A stretch of DNA of 26,231 nt, from positions 1-26,231 of the IMG/VR virus record IMGVR_UViG_3300034082_004209. One strand, given 5' to 3'. This stretch comes from a virus. Below, piece by piece: positions 8,472 to 15,606 of this stretch; within the stretch, counting starts at the first letter, position 1, and every line of letters starts with the position of its first letter. A model generated the notes under the pieces. It saw only the letters and a list, made by a program, of their open reading frames with translations, did not search any database and was not told where the DNA came from. The position numbers and the translations under genes were made by a program.

Positions 8472-8479
8472 TATAAATA
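8472..8479 (+). promoter_or_regulatory. TATAAATA late-promoter-like box
   Basis: Exact match to the T4 late promoter box, 10 nt before ATG 8490; a second AT box (TTTTATATATA) lies at 8457-8467. In T4 this box is read by gp55 with the sliding clamp; use of the same system here is inferred. Confidence 0.45.
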
Positions 8480-8489
8480 AAAGTTAGAT

Positions 8490-11400
8490 ATGGACCAAAA
8501 GCTACTTGATGCTCTTAATAATATTTCTATTGCACTTGAACAGTTAAGTGAATCTCTTGATAAATCAAAATCGCCTGTAAAATCTGATGTAGGAAACTCA
8601 TTACAATCAGGGGATTTTTCAAAACAATTAGTAGAGATAAATGAAGGAATAAAATCTATAAAAGAAGATACTAAAAAGATTTTAGATAATCAAGAAACTA
8701 TAATAAAATTACAAAAACAACAAACATCCGGCGAAAGTAAGGTTTTTGAAGAAGCTGGTGGTGGTAAGACCAAACAAATGATAAAAGATGGGGTTGCTGT
8801 CATTGGATTGATTGCAGGTGCTATTTTAGCGATTGGGTTGGCTTTTAAACTTATTGGAAGTGTCGATTTTCTTTCTGTACTTGCAATTGCATTTGCTCTA
8901 CCGCTAATGGCAGAGGCTTTTGCAAGAATTTCAAAAGTAGAGGGAATTGATGCAGGTAAAATTGTTGGCGCGACTGTTGCTCTTGTGGCGATGTCTTTTG
9001 CTATAATGGTGTCATCAAGAATACTTGCTGGTGTTGTTCCAGTAGGTCTTTTTCAACTTATAACTGTTGTATTTATTGCTGCTGCATTTGGCGCAGCCGC
9101 AGTTGGTCTTGGATTTTTATTAAATGCTCTTGGAAAAATTGATCCTGCTGTTGCTATACAAGGTTCATTCTTACTTCCTATTGTTCTTATAGCAACATCC
9201 ATCGCCATCGTCGCGTCATCAGTTATTTTACAAGCAGTTGTTCCAATAGGATTATTCCAAGCACTAACCGCCATTCTGATAGCAGCTGCTTTTGGAGTTA
9301 TGGCTTATGGAATAGGGAAATTGATAGAATCTTTTAAAGGAATTGATCCTGCAACTGCGGCGATAGCTGCTGCAGCTATCCCAATAGTTCTTATTGCATT
9401 ATCACTAGCCATCGTAGGAGCTTCTTGGTATTTTCAAGCGATTGTTCCGATAGGATTATTTCAGGCACTAACAGCAATTCTTATATCTGCAACATTCGTA
9501 GTTCTTTCTTATGCTGTAAAACCCTTATTATCTGGTATAAAGGATGTAAATTATGTGGATATTGAAAAAGGAACTATTGTTATACTCGCACTTACCGCTG
9601 CAGTTACTCTCGCTTCTTGGATTTTGATGGGTATGGCACCAGTTGAAATTTCAAGTATTTTTAAATTTCTTTTATTATCTGCATCAATATCACTTTCTGT
9701 TGTAGTACTAGCTTTGGCTGTAAAAGCGGTGAATAAGATGGGTGATGTAAATGAGTTCATAAAGGGTGGTAAATCAATATTAATTTTAGCATCAACAATA
9801 ATGTTAGCTTCATTGATTTTATCTTTAGGTAGTTATGAAAAGTTTCCTGATTTAATGTGGGGAATGTCCACTGGACTATCTATACTTGCGTTTGGACTTT
9901 TGAGTTTTTCTATGAGTAAACTTGGAAGTCCTGGTGATTTCATAAAAGGTGGAATTTCTATTGCAGTTATTGCAACCGTTATTATGTTAACATCTAGAAT
10001 TCTATCATTAGGTGATTATTCTACTTATCCTAATCTTTCGTGGGCTTTAGGAGTTGGACTTTCTTTAGTTGGATTTGGAATGGCAGCACTTGTACTTGGT
10101 TTAATAGTATCAACTGGTGCTGGTGCGGTAGTTTTAGCAGCTGGTGCTTTAGCAATTGTGGGAATCGCTGGAACAATAGTTGCAGTAGATAAGATATTAT
10201 CAGGTGGTGATTATACTAAGTATCCTGGTTTAGATTGGGCTAAAGGAGTTGGAACATCTTTGATTCTTTTTGGAGCAGCAGTTGTTTTACTTGGTGTTGT
10301 GAATTCAGTAGGAGGTATAGCAAGTACATTTAGTCTTGGATTAGTAGAGAATCCAATTGATGCTGGTATAGAAGCCGTACTGTCAATAGCTATGGCTATA
10401 CCAATTGTTGATAAGATGATATCAAGTGGTGATTACACAAAGTATCCTGGTTTAGAATGGTCATCTGGAGTTGGCATGAGTTTAATTGCTTTTTCCATGG
10501 GCATTATGGTTATCGGTGGAATAGATTCTGATGATTTAGAATCAGGAATATCTTCTATCAAAGGAATTGCTCAAACTATATCAGATATTTCATTCACATT
10601 GGCAACCGGAGATTATAAAGGTGGTCCGACAAAAGAATGGTCATCTGGCGTTGGCATGAGTTTAATTGCTTTTTCCATGGGTATTATGGTTATCGGTGGA
10701 ATTGATTCTGGTACTTTGGAAGTAGGTATATCTTCTATCAAAGGAATTGCTCAAACTATATCAGACATTTCATTCACATTAGCAACAGGAGATTATAAAG
10801 GCGGTCCGACAAAAGAATGGTCATCTGGAATATCATTGGCATTGGGAGCATTTCTTCCAGTTTATGGCATGTTAATGGCGAATAAAATATTATTCGGTGG
10901 TGTTGGACCTAAAGAATTTTCAGATGCAATAAGTACTATCACAGATGGTATAATAACTTCCGGTCAGAAATTTGCAGGTGTTGGTGATATCTGGAGTGGA
11001 GGTCCGACAGAATCTTGGGTGAGAGGAGTTGGTGGTGCTTTAAGTGCATTTACTCCTGTTTTTGAGGTACTCGCAAAAAGTTCTGGAATATTTAGTTCTG
11101 GACCATCCGTGGGTGATATGAAAGGTGCTATACTTATGATAACAGAAGGTCTTATAGAATCTGCCAATATTTTCTCAAAATCAAATGCTAGCTTTTTAAA
11201 TCCACCACCAGAAGAATGGGTAAGAGGGGTTTCAGGATCGATACAAGCTTTTGTTCCAGTTTTTGAATTACTTTCGGGTAAGTCTATAAGTCCTAGAAAA
11301 ATAAAGAGCACTTTAAAATCAATTGGTGAATCCATAAATGAGATATCATTAGAAATATCGAAAGGGGATTATACTAAATATCCAAAACCAGAATGGATTG

Positions 11401-12206
11401 ATGGAACTATTTATGCGCTTCAGAAATTTCAAGATATAATTTCATTACTTAATTTCAGTGGATTGGGTTCTGGTGGAATAATGGGGAGTATTTCATCTTT
11501 TTTCGGTGGAAAAACTCCATTAGAACAAGCTGTCTCAAATATAACAATGTTGGCAATTGCCTTTGATAAATTAGGATCTACTATGAATAAATTTTCTAAT
11601 TCTATTCAAGGATTGGATGTTGAGAAACTTTCATTGGTAAAGGGAATGTCGAGTAATATGATTATGCTATCACTTATGGATCCTGATATGTTGGAAGATG
11701 TTCTTACCAGGATAGAAGAAAAGGGTGGTGTATTTGCTGAATTAATAAAGGATTTTGAAGATCAGAAAAAATCAACAAGTGAAAAAAGTACAGTAAAAAC
11801 ATCTGGTGGAACTTCTAAATCTGATCCTAATATAGTTGAGCTGCAGAAACTTGGTAAAAAAATGGATAATATGACGGGTATTTTATCAAGTATTTCAAGT
11901 GTTGTAAGTGGTGATCTTAGGAATTATTTAATGGACAACTCAACAAATGAAAGGAATATACAAGTATCTTCTTCTGATAGAAGACTTAAAAACATTATAA
12001 GAAAAATAGGAACTTCTCCTCTTGGAATAAACATATATGAGTTCACATACAAATTCAATTCACATCAGATTTATGTGGGTGTTATTGCACAAGAACTTAT
12101 AGGAACAGAATTTGAATCAGCTCTTGTGGATGATAAAAATGGATATTATGCAGTAGATTATTCAAAGATAGATGTTAAATTTTCAAAATTAAACAAATTG
12201 GAATAA
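8490..12206 (+). CDS. Tape-measure-like protein with C-terminal peptidase S74 chaperone
   Basis: A 1238-residue protein. Residues 1-75 are polar and partly coiled-coil. From about 99 to 900 there are many hydrophobic helices in two repeat families: three units of about 69 residues around VVPxGLFQxLTxxxIxAxFG, then a longer series with GDYTKYPxxEWxxGVGxSLxAF. Such long, hydrophobic, repeat-rich chains are typical of tail tape-measure proteins, which fix tail length and can enter the host membrane. The last 77 residues match the intramolecular chaperone (peptidase S74): SDRRLK with Ser1162 and Lys1167 as the self-cleavage dyad, then GVIAQEL and YYAVDYSKIDV. Predicted cleavage is just before Ser1162. 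S74 is usually found on fibres and spikes, so the combination is unusual. The whole reading frame is intact. Confidence 0.78.
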   Translation: MDQKLLDALNNISIALEQLSESLDKSKSPVKSDVGNSLQSGDFSKQLVEINEGIKSIKEDTKKILDNQETIIKLQKQQTSGESKVFEEAGGGKTKQMIKDGVAVIGLIAGAILAIGLAFKLIGSVDFLSVLAIAFALPLMAEAFARISKVEGIDAGKIVGATVALVAMSFAIMVSSRILAGVVPVGLFQLITVVFIAAAFGAAAVGLGFLLNALGKIDPAVAIQGSFLLPIVLIATSIAIVASSVILQAVVPIGLFQALTAILIAAAFGVMAYGIGKLIESFKGIDPATAAIAAAAIPIVLIALSLAIVGASWYFQAIVPIGLFQALTAILISATFVVLSYAVKPLLSGIKDVNYVDIEKGTIVILALTAAVTLASWILMGMAPVEISSIFKFLLLSASISLSVVVLALAVKAVNKMGDVNEFIKGGKSILILASTIMLASLILSLGSYEKFPDLMWGMSTGLSILAFGLLSFSMSKLGSPGDFIKGGISIAVIATVIMLTSRILSLGDYSTYPNLSWALGVGLSLVGFGMAALVLGLIVSTGAGAVVLAAGALAIVGIAGTIVAVDKILSGGDYTKYPGLDWAKGVGTSLILFGAAVVLLGVVNSVGGIASTFSLGLVENPIDAGIEAVLSIAMAIPIVDKMISSGDYTKYPGLEWSSGVGMSLIAFSMGIMVIGGIDSDDLESGISSIKGIAQTISDISFTLATGDYKGGPTKEWSSGVGMSLIAFSMGIMVIGGIDSGTLEVGISSIKGIAQTISDISFTLATGDYKGGPTKEWSSGISLALGAFLPVYGMLMANKILFGGVGPKEFSDAISTITDGIITSGQKFAGVGDIWSGGPTESWVRGVGGALSAFTPVFEVLAKSSGIFSSGPSVGDMKGAILMITEGLIESANIFSKSNASFLNPPPEEWVRGVSGSIQAFVPVFELLSGKSISPRKIKSTLKSIGESINEISLEISKGDYTKYPKPEWIDGTIYALQKFQDIISLLNFSGLGSGGIMGSISSFFGGKTPLEQAVSNITMLAIAFDKLGSTMNKFSNSIQGLDVEKLSLVKGMSSNMIMLSLMDPDMLEDVLTRIEEKGGVFAELIKDFEDQKKSTSEKSTVKTSGGTSKSDPNIVELQKLGKKMDNMTGILSSISSVVSGDLRNYLMDNSTNERNIQVSSSDRRLKNIIRKIGTSPLGINIYEFTYKFNSHQIYVGVIAQELIGTEFESALVDDKNGYYAVDYSKIDVKFSKLNKLE
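10455..10814 (+). repeat. Two 180-bp tandem repeats inside the tape-measure-like gene
   Basis: Copies at 10455-10634 and 10635-10814 have a period of exactly 180 bp (60 codons) and differ at few positions; a third, diverged copy begins at 10815 with the same GAATGGTCATCTGG. The near identity at DNA level points to a recent duplication within an older repeat family. Confidence 0.9.
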
Positions 12207-12221
12207 TTTTATATACATGAT

Positions 12222-12650
12222 ATGAGCTTAATTAAAGATATTAAAAACTATTTCTTCTTTAAAAGAATAATTAAATCCAAAAGAGTTGAATTAAAGTCTA
12301 ATTTCAATATTAGAATCGATAATGCGGATCGTCTATATACAGTACTGAATGTGCCTAGTGATGAGATAGGAGAAGCTTATGATCTTAAAAAATCTGATGT
12401 TGATAAAATTTCAGAATCTTATATAAGAGAATATGTTTCTAAATTAAGTACTTACTTAAATTCAATTGGATTATCAGAATTATATGATTTTTACGAACCT
12501 GTTAAAAAAGTTGAAAAGTATTCCTATCTTATTATAATAGGATATAAACAATTAGATTCTTTGGAAATCAATAAGATTATTTATAGAATACTTTTGCCAA
12601 TATGCTCTTTTATTTTATTAATTTATATTATTAAATTAATATTTTTTTAA
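12222..12650 (+). CDS. Tail-anchored membrane protein, function unknown
   Basis: A 142-residue protein. Residues 1-118 are soluble and basic at the start (MSLIKDIKNYFFFKRIIK), with an LYTVLNVPSDEIGEAYDL segment and a helical SESYIREYVSKL stretch. Residues about 120-141 are a single hydrophobic segment ending in Phe-Phe, so the protein should sit in the inner membrane with the bulk in the cytoplasm. It starts 15 nt after the tape-measure-like gene, with an AT box (TTTTATATAC) 5 nt before the ATG. Its place after a tape-measure-like gene suggests a virion or entry role, but nothing proves it. Confidence 0.75.
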   Translation: MSLIKDIKNYFFFKRIIKSKRVELKSNFNIRIDNADRLYTVLNVPSDEIGEAYDLKKSDVDKISESYIREYVSKLSTYLNSIGLSELYDFYEPVKKVEKYSYLIIIGYKQLDSLEINKIIYRILLPICSFILLIYIIKLIFF

Positions 12651-12689
12651 ACAAATTAACCATTTTTACTTATAATAAAGAAAAAGAAT

Positions 12690-13115
12690 ATGAACAAATT
12701 TTATGAATTAAGTGATGATACTGTTAATCAGTTCAATAGTGTTTTTAATACTAAATCTTTTCCAATCCAAGTTGGATTTCAGTTTGTTGGATCTGAGAGT
12801 CAAAAACAATTAATAAAGATCGCAAAATTGCCTGATCAATATTCTTTCCTATTAGGAAAAGAATTATTGGTGATGATGAATGAAGATCTTTTAAATATTT
12901 TTGATGCAGAATCGATAAAAATTCTAATTGAACAGGAATTGGATAAAGTTTCAATTAATGTTGAAAGTGGTAAGATTAAGATGATCAGGCCGGATCTTAA
13001 TACTTTCGCTAGTATTATTAATAAATGGGGAACTGAAAAAGTAATGAGAGCAAATCAAGTTGAAGATCTATACCAAAAACAAAAGTCGGACGGTGTAGAA
13101 GAATTTGATTTTTAA
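12690..13115 (+). CDS. Putative phage metallopeptidase-like protein lacking the HExxH site
   Basis: A 141-residue protein. The segment FDAESIKILIEQELDKVSIN, followed by a short charged linker and PDLNTFASIINKWG, has the layout of the short phage putative metallopeptidases, where the same places read LIxHELxH and HDxxxFxxxxxxyG. Here the zinc-binding His residues are replaced (EQELD, PD), so it should not bind zinc by that site. This family link is from memory of the motif layout and is tentative. The protein is otherwise soluble and acidic at the end. It heads a run of closely spaced small genes (gaps of 19 and 11 nt) with A/G-rich spacers and no true Shine-Dalgarno sequence. Confidence 0.7.
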   Translation: MNKFYELSDDTVNQFNSVFNTKSFPIQVGFQFVGSESQKQLIKIAKLPDQYSFLLGKELLVMMNEDLLNIFDAESIKILIEQELDKVSINVESGKIKMIRPDLNTFASIINKWGTEKVMRANQVEDLYQKQKSDGVEEFDF

Positions 13116-13134
13116 AAAAGAAAAAAGAAAAATT

Positions 13135-13365
13135 ATGAATATATCAAAAATTTATATAAGTGCCCTTACTAAAAAATATGAGTCTCAAATGGAAGAATCA
13201 AAAGCAAACTTATCTTTGTATCTATCAAATGCAAATTTAGCAGCAATTGGTGAGCATTCTGACTTATTGAGTGAACATGATAGATGGGTTACACAATATT
13301 GTGAATCTAAAGATAAATTAGAATCACTAAATTTACTAGTTGAAGAATTAGGATTAAAAAAATAA
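13135..13365 (+). CDS. Small helical hypothetical protein
   Basis: The ATG at 13135 gives 76 residues; an upstream TTG at 13105 would overlap the previous gene and add a poly-Lys stretch read from its A-rich spacer, so I reject it. The protein is almost entirely predicted helix (KKYESQMEESKANLSLYLSN, then SKDKLESLNLLVEELG) and could form a coiled coil. No recognised family. It sits between the metallopeptidase-like gene and the 13377 gene, 11 nt from the latter, so it is co-transcribed. Confidence 0.7.
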   Translation: MNISKIYISALTKKYESQMEESKANLSLYLSNANLAAIGEHSDLLSEHDRWVTQYCESKDKLESLNLLVEELGLKK

Positions 13366-13376
13366 AAAAAAGAAAA

Positions 13377-14036
13377 ATGAAAGAAAAATTTGAAAATGTA
13401 GTGAATAAACCAGAGTTGACATTCTTTGAAAATGAAGAAATGTTTAGAATAATGGATTTTGATGTTGAATCTAGTCTAGATTCTAAAATGGAATCTGTAG
13501 AAAAATACATGAGTGACAACAATGGAGTTGGAATGAGTGATATAGAGAAGGATTTGATTTATGCAAATGCTCAATCACTTTATGTAGATTATAAGAATGA
13601 GCTTAGAGAAGCAAAATTCAATTTCTATTTTAATCGACCACAATACAATCTTCTTAGTGATTTATTGTTGAAAAAATTAGAATTTGATGTTAATACACTT
13701 TTTGTGGCATTGGAATTGGATAATATGCTAAAGTCTATATACGACACTAAATTTAAGAATGATAGTGAGCTTGTCGCGGTTAAGATGAATGCAACCGAAT
13801 TGACATATGTTTATCATCTTATACAAGGTTATAAAGTAAAAGGTCTTACAAAAGAAGCTCGTACTTTTGCTTCACTTCTAAATAGAATCGGAGATGCTTC
13901 TAAGATAATCAACTATTATGACGCAAAAGCAAAGTCTTTGGTAGAAGATATTCAAAAATGGGCACTTACTTTAGATGGAAGTGATCTCCTTATGGCTGAA
14001 GTTCTACCAACAAACACAGAGACAATTGATGAATGA
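13377..14036 (+). CDS. Hypothetical helical protein
   Basis: A 219-residue, mostly helical, acidic soluble protein. Visible segments are an N-terminal FENEEMFRIMDFDVE, a central YVDYKNELREAKFNFYFNRPQYNLLSD and a C-terminal GLTKEARTFASLLNRIGDASKIINYYD. No catalytic or metal motif, no membrane segment. The stop codon overlaps the next gene's start in the form ATGAATGA (8 nt), so translation is probably coupled. It is part of the 12222-14217 plus-strand run. I do not recognise a function. Confidence 0.75.
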   Translation: MKEKFENVVNKPELTFFENEEMFRIMDFDVESSLDSKMESVEKYMSDNNGVGMSDIEKDLIYANAQSLYVDYKNELREAKFNFYFNRPQYNLLSDLLLKKLEFDVNTLFVALELDNMLKSIYDTKFKNDSELVAVKMNATELTYVYHLIQGYKVKGLTKEARTFASLLNRIGDASKIINYYDAKAKSLVEDIQKWALTLDGSDLLMAEVLPTNTETIDE

Positions 14037-14217
14037 TCTAAAGGATAGTATAAAAAAGATCAAAGAAAAGAGAAAGTTTTCAAAACGGATTCAGTATTCA
14101 GAATATATTTCTGAGAGCATTGATAAATCAATTTCTTATACAGATTATCTTTCAGAATCATTTGATAAATCAATTTCTTATTCTGAACATTTGAAATCAT
14201 CAAATGATAATATGTGA
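14029..14217 (+). CDS. Short 14-residue-repeat (coiled-coil) protein
   Basis: I choose the ATG at 14029, which overlaps the upstream stop by 8 nt; it gives 62 residues. After a basic N-terminal helix (DSIKKIKEKRKFSKR) come repeats of 14 residues with the pattern Y-(I/L)-S-E-S-x-D-K-S-I-S-Y-x-(D/E), two full copies and a decayed third. The DNA keeps an 18-base identical core in both copies (42-bp period). Two heptads per repeat suggest a small oligomeric coiled coil. Similar ...SEYLAEN... repeats occur in some longer phage virion proteins, so this could be a short member or a remnant of such a protein. The last 40 bases overlap the convergent gene at 14178. Confidence 0.68.
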   Translation: MNDLKDSIKKIKEKRKFSKRIQYSEYISESIDKSISYTDYLSESFDKSISYSEHLKSSNDNM

Positions 14218-14423
14218 TTAAAATTCTCTTTTATTTTCTCAGGAAGGCTCTTATGTTTTGTTTTGGCAAAATCTCTAAGAGCCTTTTTTCCTTTCTTTTT
14301 TCCAGATTTCATAAATGATTTAGCAACATTTTTTATTTCTTCTGGAACATCTTTGTTTTTTCCAGTAGCATAAGCGTAAGCTGCTCCCATTAAACGTTGT
14401 TGAGATTTTGATTTTGATGGCAT
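14178..14423 (-). CDS. DUF3008-like small basic protein
   Basis: An 81-residue Lys-rich protein starting MPSKSKSQQRLMGAAYAY, the hallmark opening of the DUF3008-type small proteins found in phages and bacteria, whose function is unknown. The middle is very basic (KSGKKKGKKALRDFAKTKHK), suggesting nucleic-acid binding, and the end reads ILSFDDFKCSE. Its last 40 bases overlap the end of the convergent plus-strand gene, so both strands are coding there. It begins a long minus-strand block, although a 29-nt gap separates it from the gene upstream. Confidence 0.72.
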   Translation of the reverse strand: MPSKSKSQQRLMGAAYAYATGKNKDVPEEIKNVAKSFMKSGKKKGKKALRDFAKTKHKSLPEKIKENFNHILSFDDFKCSE

Positions 14424-14452
14424 ATGATATATTTTATTTTTTATTTTTCAAA

Positions 14453-15070
14453 TTACCTTATAGGACAATGTGATGCAGAATATATGAATCTATGATCTCT
14501 TTTAATATCAACTCCCATCGATTTAGCAGAAATGTAAATATCTTGTAAACATTCGGAATCACTTCCTCCGGAAATCACAATTTCTTTTCCATTAATATTT
14601 GAAAATAGTTCATAAAGCTTTTTAGGAATATGAAACCAATTATGATTATTCCCGATATAAACTATTGCAGTTCCCTCGGTTGTTTTAAACAAATCTCCTT
14701 TCTTTAAAGTGTTATTATCTTCTTTTTCTTTAGATTCTTTATAAGTTTCTTTATCTAAGATTTTTTTATAAAAATCAACATTCACATCATAGTTATATCT
14801 TTTTTCGATTATATCTTTTTGGTTTGGAAATGTATAGAGTTCATCACTGATTGGAATATCTGGATTATCATCATATAGATAATCTTTATCAACATTTTTG
14901 CCTTCATGATGGTTATCGAAAATCTGATATACTTCTGTGAATTGTTTGCAATATTCTTTTAATTTATGAATATACATTTCTGTAAAGAATGATCGAAATG
15001 ATCTCTGTACGTCAACAATTATTAGTATTGAATTGTTATTATAATTTTCAAATTTTTTTATATATCTCAT
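14453..15070 (-). CDS. Isochorismatase-like cysteine hydrolase, N-terminally tagged
   Basis: A 205-residue protein. It begins MRYIKKFENYNNN, a good copy of the shared tag, then ILIIVDVQRSF, the first strand of the isochorismatase-like fold with catalytic Asp20. Lys90 in DIIEKRY and Cys174 in GGSDSECLQD fit the other two triad members, and the following helix and strand (DIYISAKSMGVDIK) match the fold's end. Enzymes of this fold cleave amide or vinyl-ether bonds, for instance nicotinamide or isochorismate; the substrate cannot be read here. An insertion of about 40 charged residues (about 92-135) is unusual. The gene follows the SET gene by 3 nt, so both are co-expressed. If the tag directs packaging, this enzyme would enter the host with the DNA. 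Confidence 0.7.
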   Translation of the reverse strand: MRYIKKFENYNNNSILIIVDVQRSFRSFFTEMYIHKLKEYCKQFTEVYQIFDNHHEGKNVDKDYLYDDNPDIPISDELYTFPNQKDIIEKRYNYDVNVDFYKKILDKETYKESKEKEDNNTLKKGDLFKTTEGTAIVYIGNNHNWFHIPKKLYELFSNINGKEIVISGGSDSECLQDIYISAKSMGVDIKRDHRFIYSASHCPIR

Positions 15071-15073
15071 TAT

Positions 15074-15532
15074 CTAAACTATTCTATATTTATTTCTTTT
15101 CCAATATTTTTTTCCATAACTAACAAATATTTCCTCACCAGCCGAAATATCTCTCTTAGCAACCAAAACAACATTATCTTCATCATCCATTGAAATAAAC
15201 GAATTATTCTTAAATCCACTATTTATTCCTTCTGAATCATTGGCATATTTAGCAAAACAATCTGATAATTTACAATCTAATATTTCACCAGATGGTAAAT
15301 TCATGAAATAATCATCATCACCTCTATCAGCTCTGATATCTGCTTCATAATCTGATAAAATATCTCCTATGAATTTGGATATTATCTCATTTTTTTCTAT
15401 ATCAATTGATGTAAACAATCCTTTTCCGGCATTTGGAATTTGAGAATCTTCTACATATAAATATTCTGACTCATCTAAATCTATAGAATCAAAGTCAAAA
15501 TCAAAGTTTTCAAAAGTCTTTAAATATCTCAT
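15074..15532 (-). CDS. SET-domain protein (putative lysine methyltransferase), N-terminally tagged
   Basis: A 152-residue protein starting MRYLKTFENFDFDFDS, one of the clearest tag copies in the window. The rest is a compact SET domain: GKGLF (36-40) with the usual strand before it, AKYANDSEG (94-102) where typical SET proteins have the N-H-S motif, Asn110, and GEEIFVSYG (132-140) near the end. SET proteins transfer methyl groups from AdoMet to lysine; the target is unknown. No post-SET cysteines are seen. The ATG is preceded by an exact TTAATATATA box at 4 nt, so the mRNA may be nearly leaderless. It is the first gene of an operon with the isochorismatase-like gene. Confidence 0.85.
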   Translation of the reverse strand: MRYLKTFENFDFDFDSIDLDESEYLYVEDSQIPNAGKGLFTSIDIEKNEIISKFIGDILSDYEADIRADRGDDDYFMNLPSGEILDCKLSDCFAKYANDSEGINSGFKNNSFISMDDEDNVVLVAKRDISAGEEIFVSYGKKYWKRNKYRIV

Positions 15533-15536
15533 GACA

Positions 15537-15546
15537 TATATATTAA
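15537..15546 (-). promoter_or_regulatory. TTAATATATA box, 4 nt before the SET gene
   Basis: Exact 10-mer on the minus strand, close spacing class. Confidence 0.55.
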
Positions 15547-15552
15547 TTTTTT

Positions 15553-15582
15553 AAAATAAAAAACCCACCTATTGGTGGGTTT
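15553..15582 (-). terminator. Rho-independent terminator after the Gln/Gly repeat gene
   Basis: Perfect stem AAACCCACC (15561-15569) and GGTGGGTTT (15574-15582) with loop TATT. Read on the minus strand it is followed by a T-rich run, as expected for the gene ending at 15607. It separates that gene from the SET promoter. Confidence 0.88.
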
Positions 15583-15606
15583 AAATTAATTAATATTTAA
15601 TAATTA

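Noticed and set aside
10964-11335. 123-codon minus-strand frame in the tape-measure-like gene, and similar ones at 9053-9274 and 5513-5752
   Set aside because: Antisense shadows of repetitive coding DNA in the large genes.
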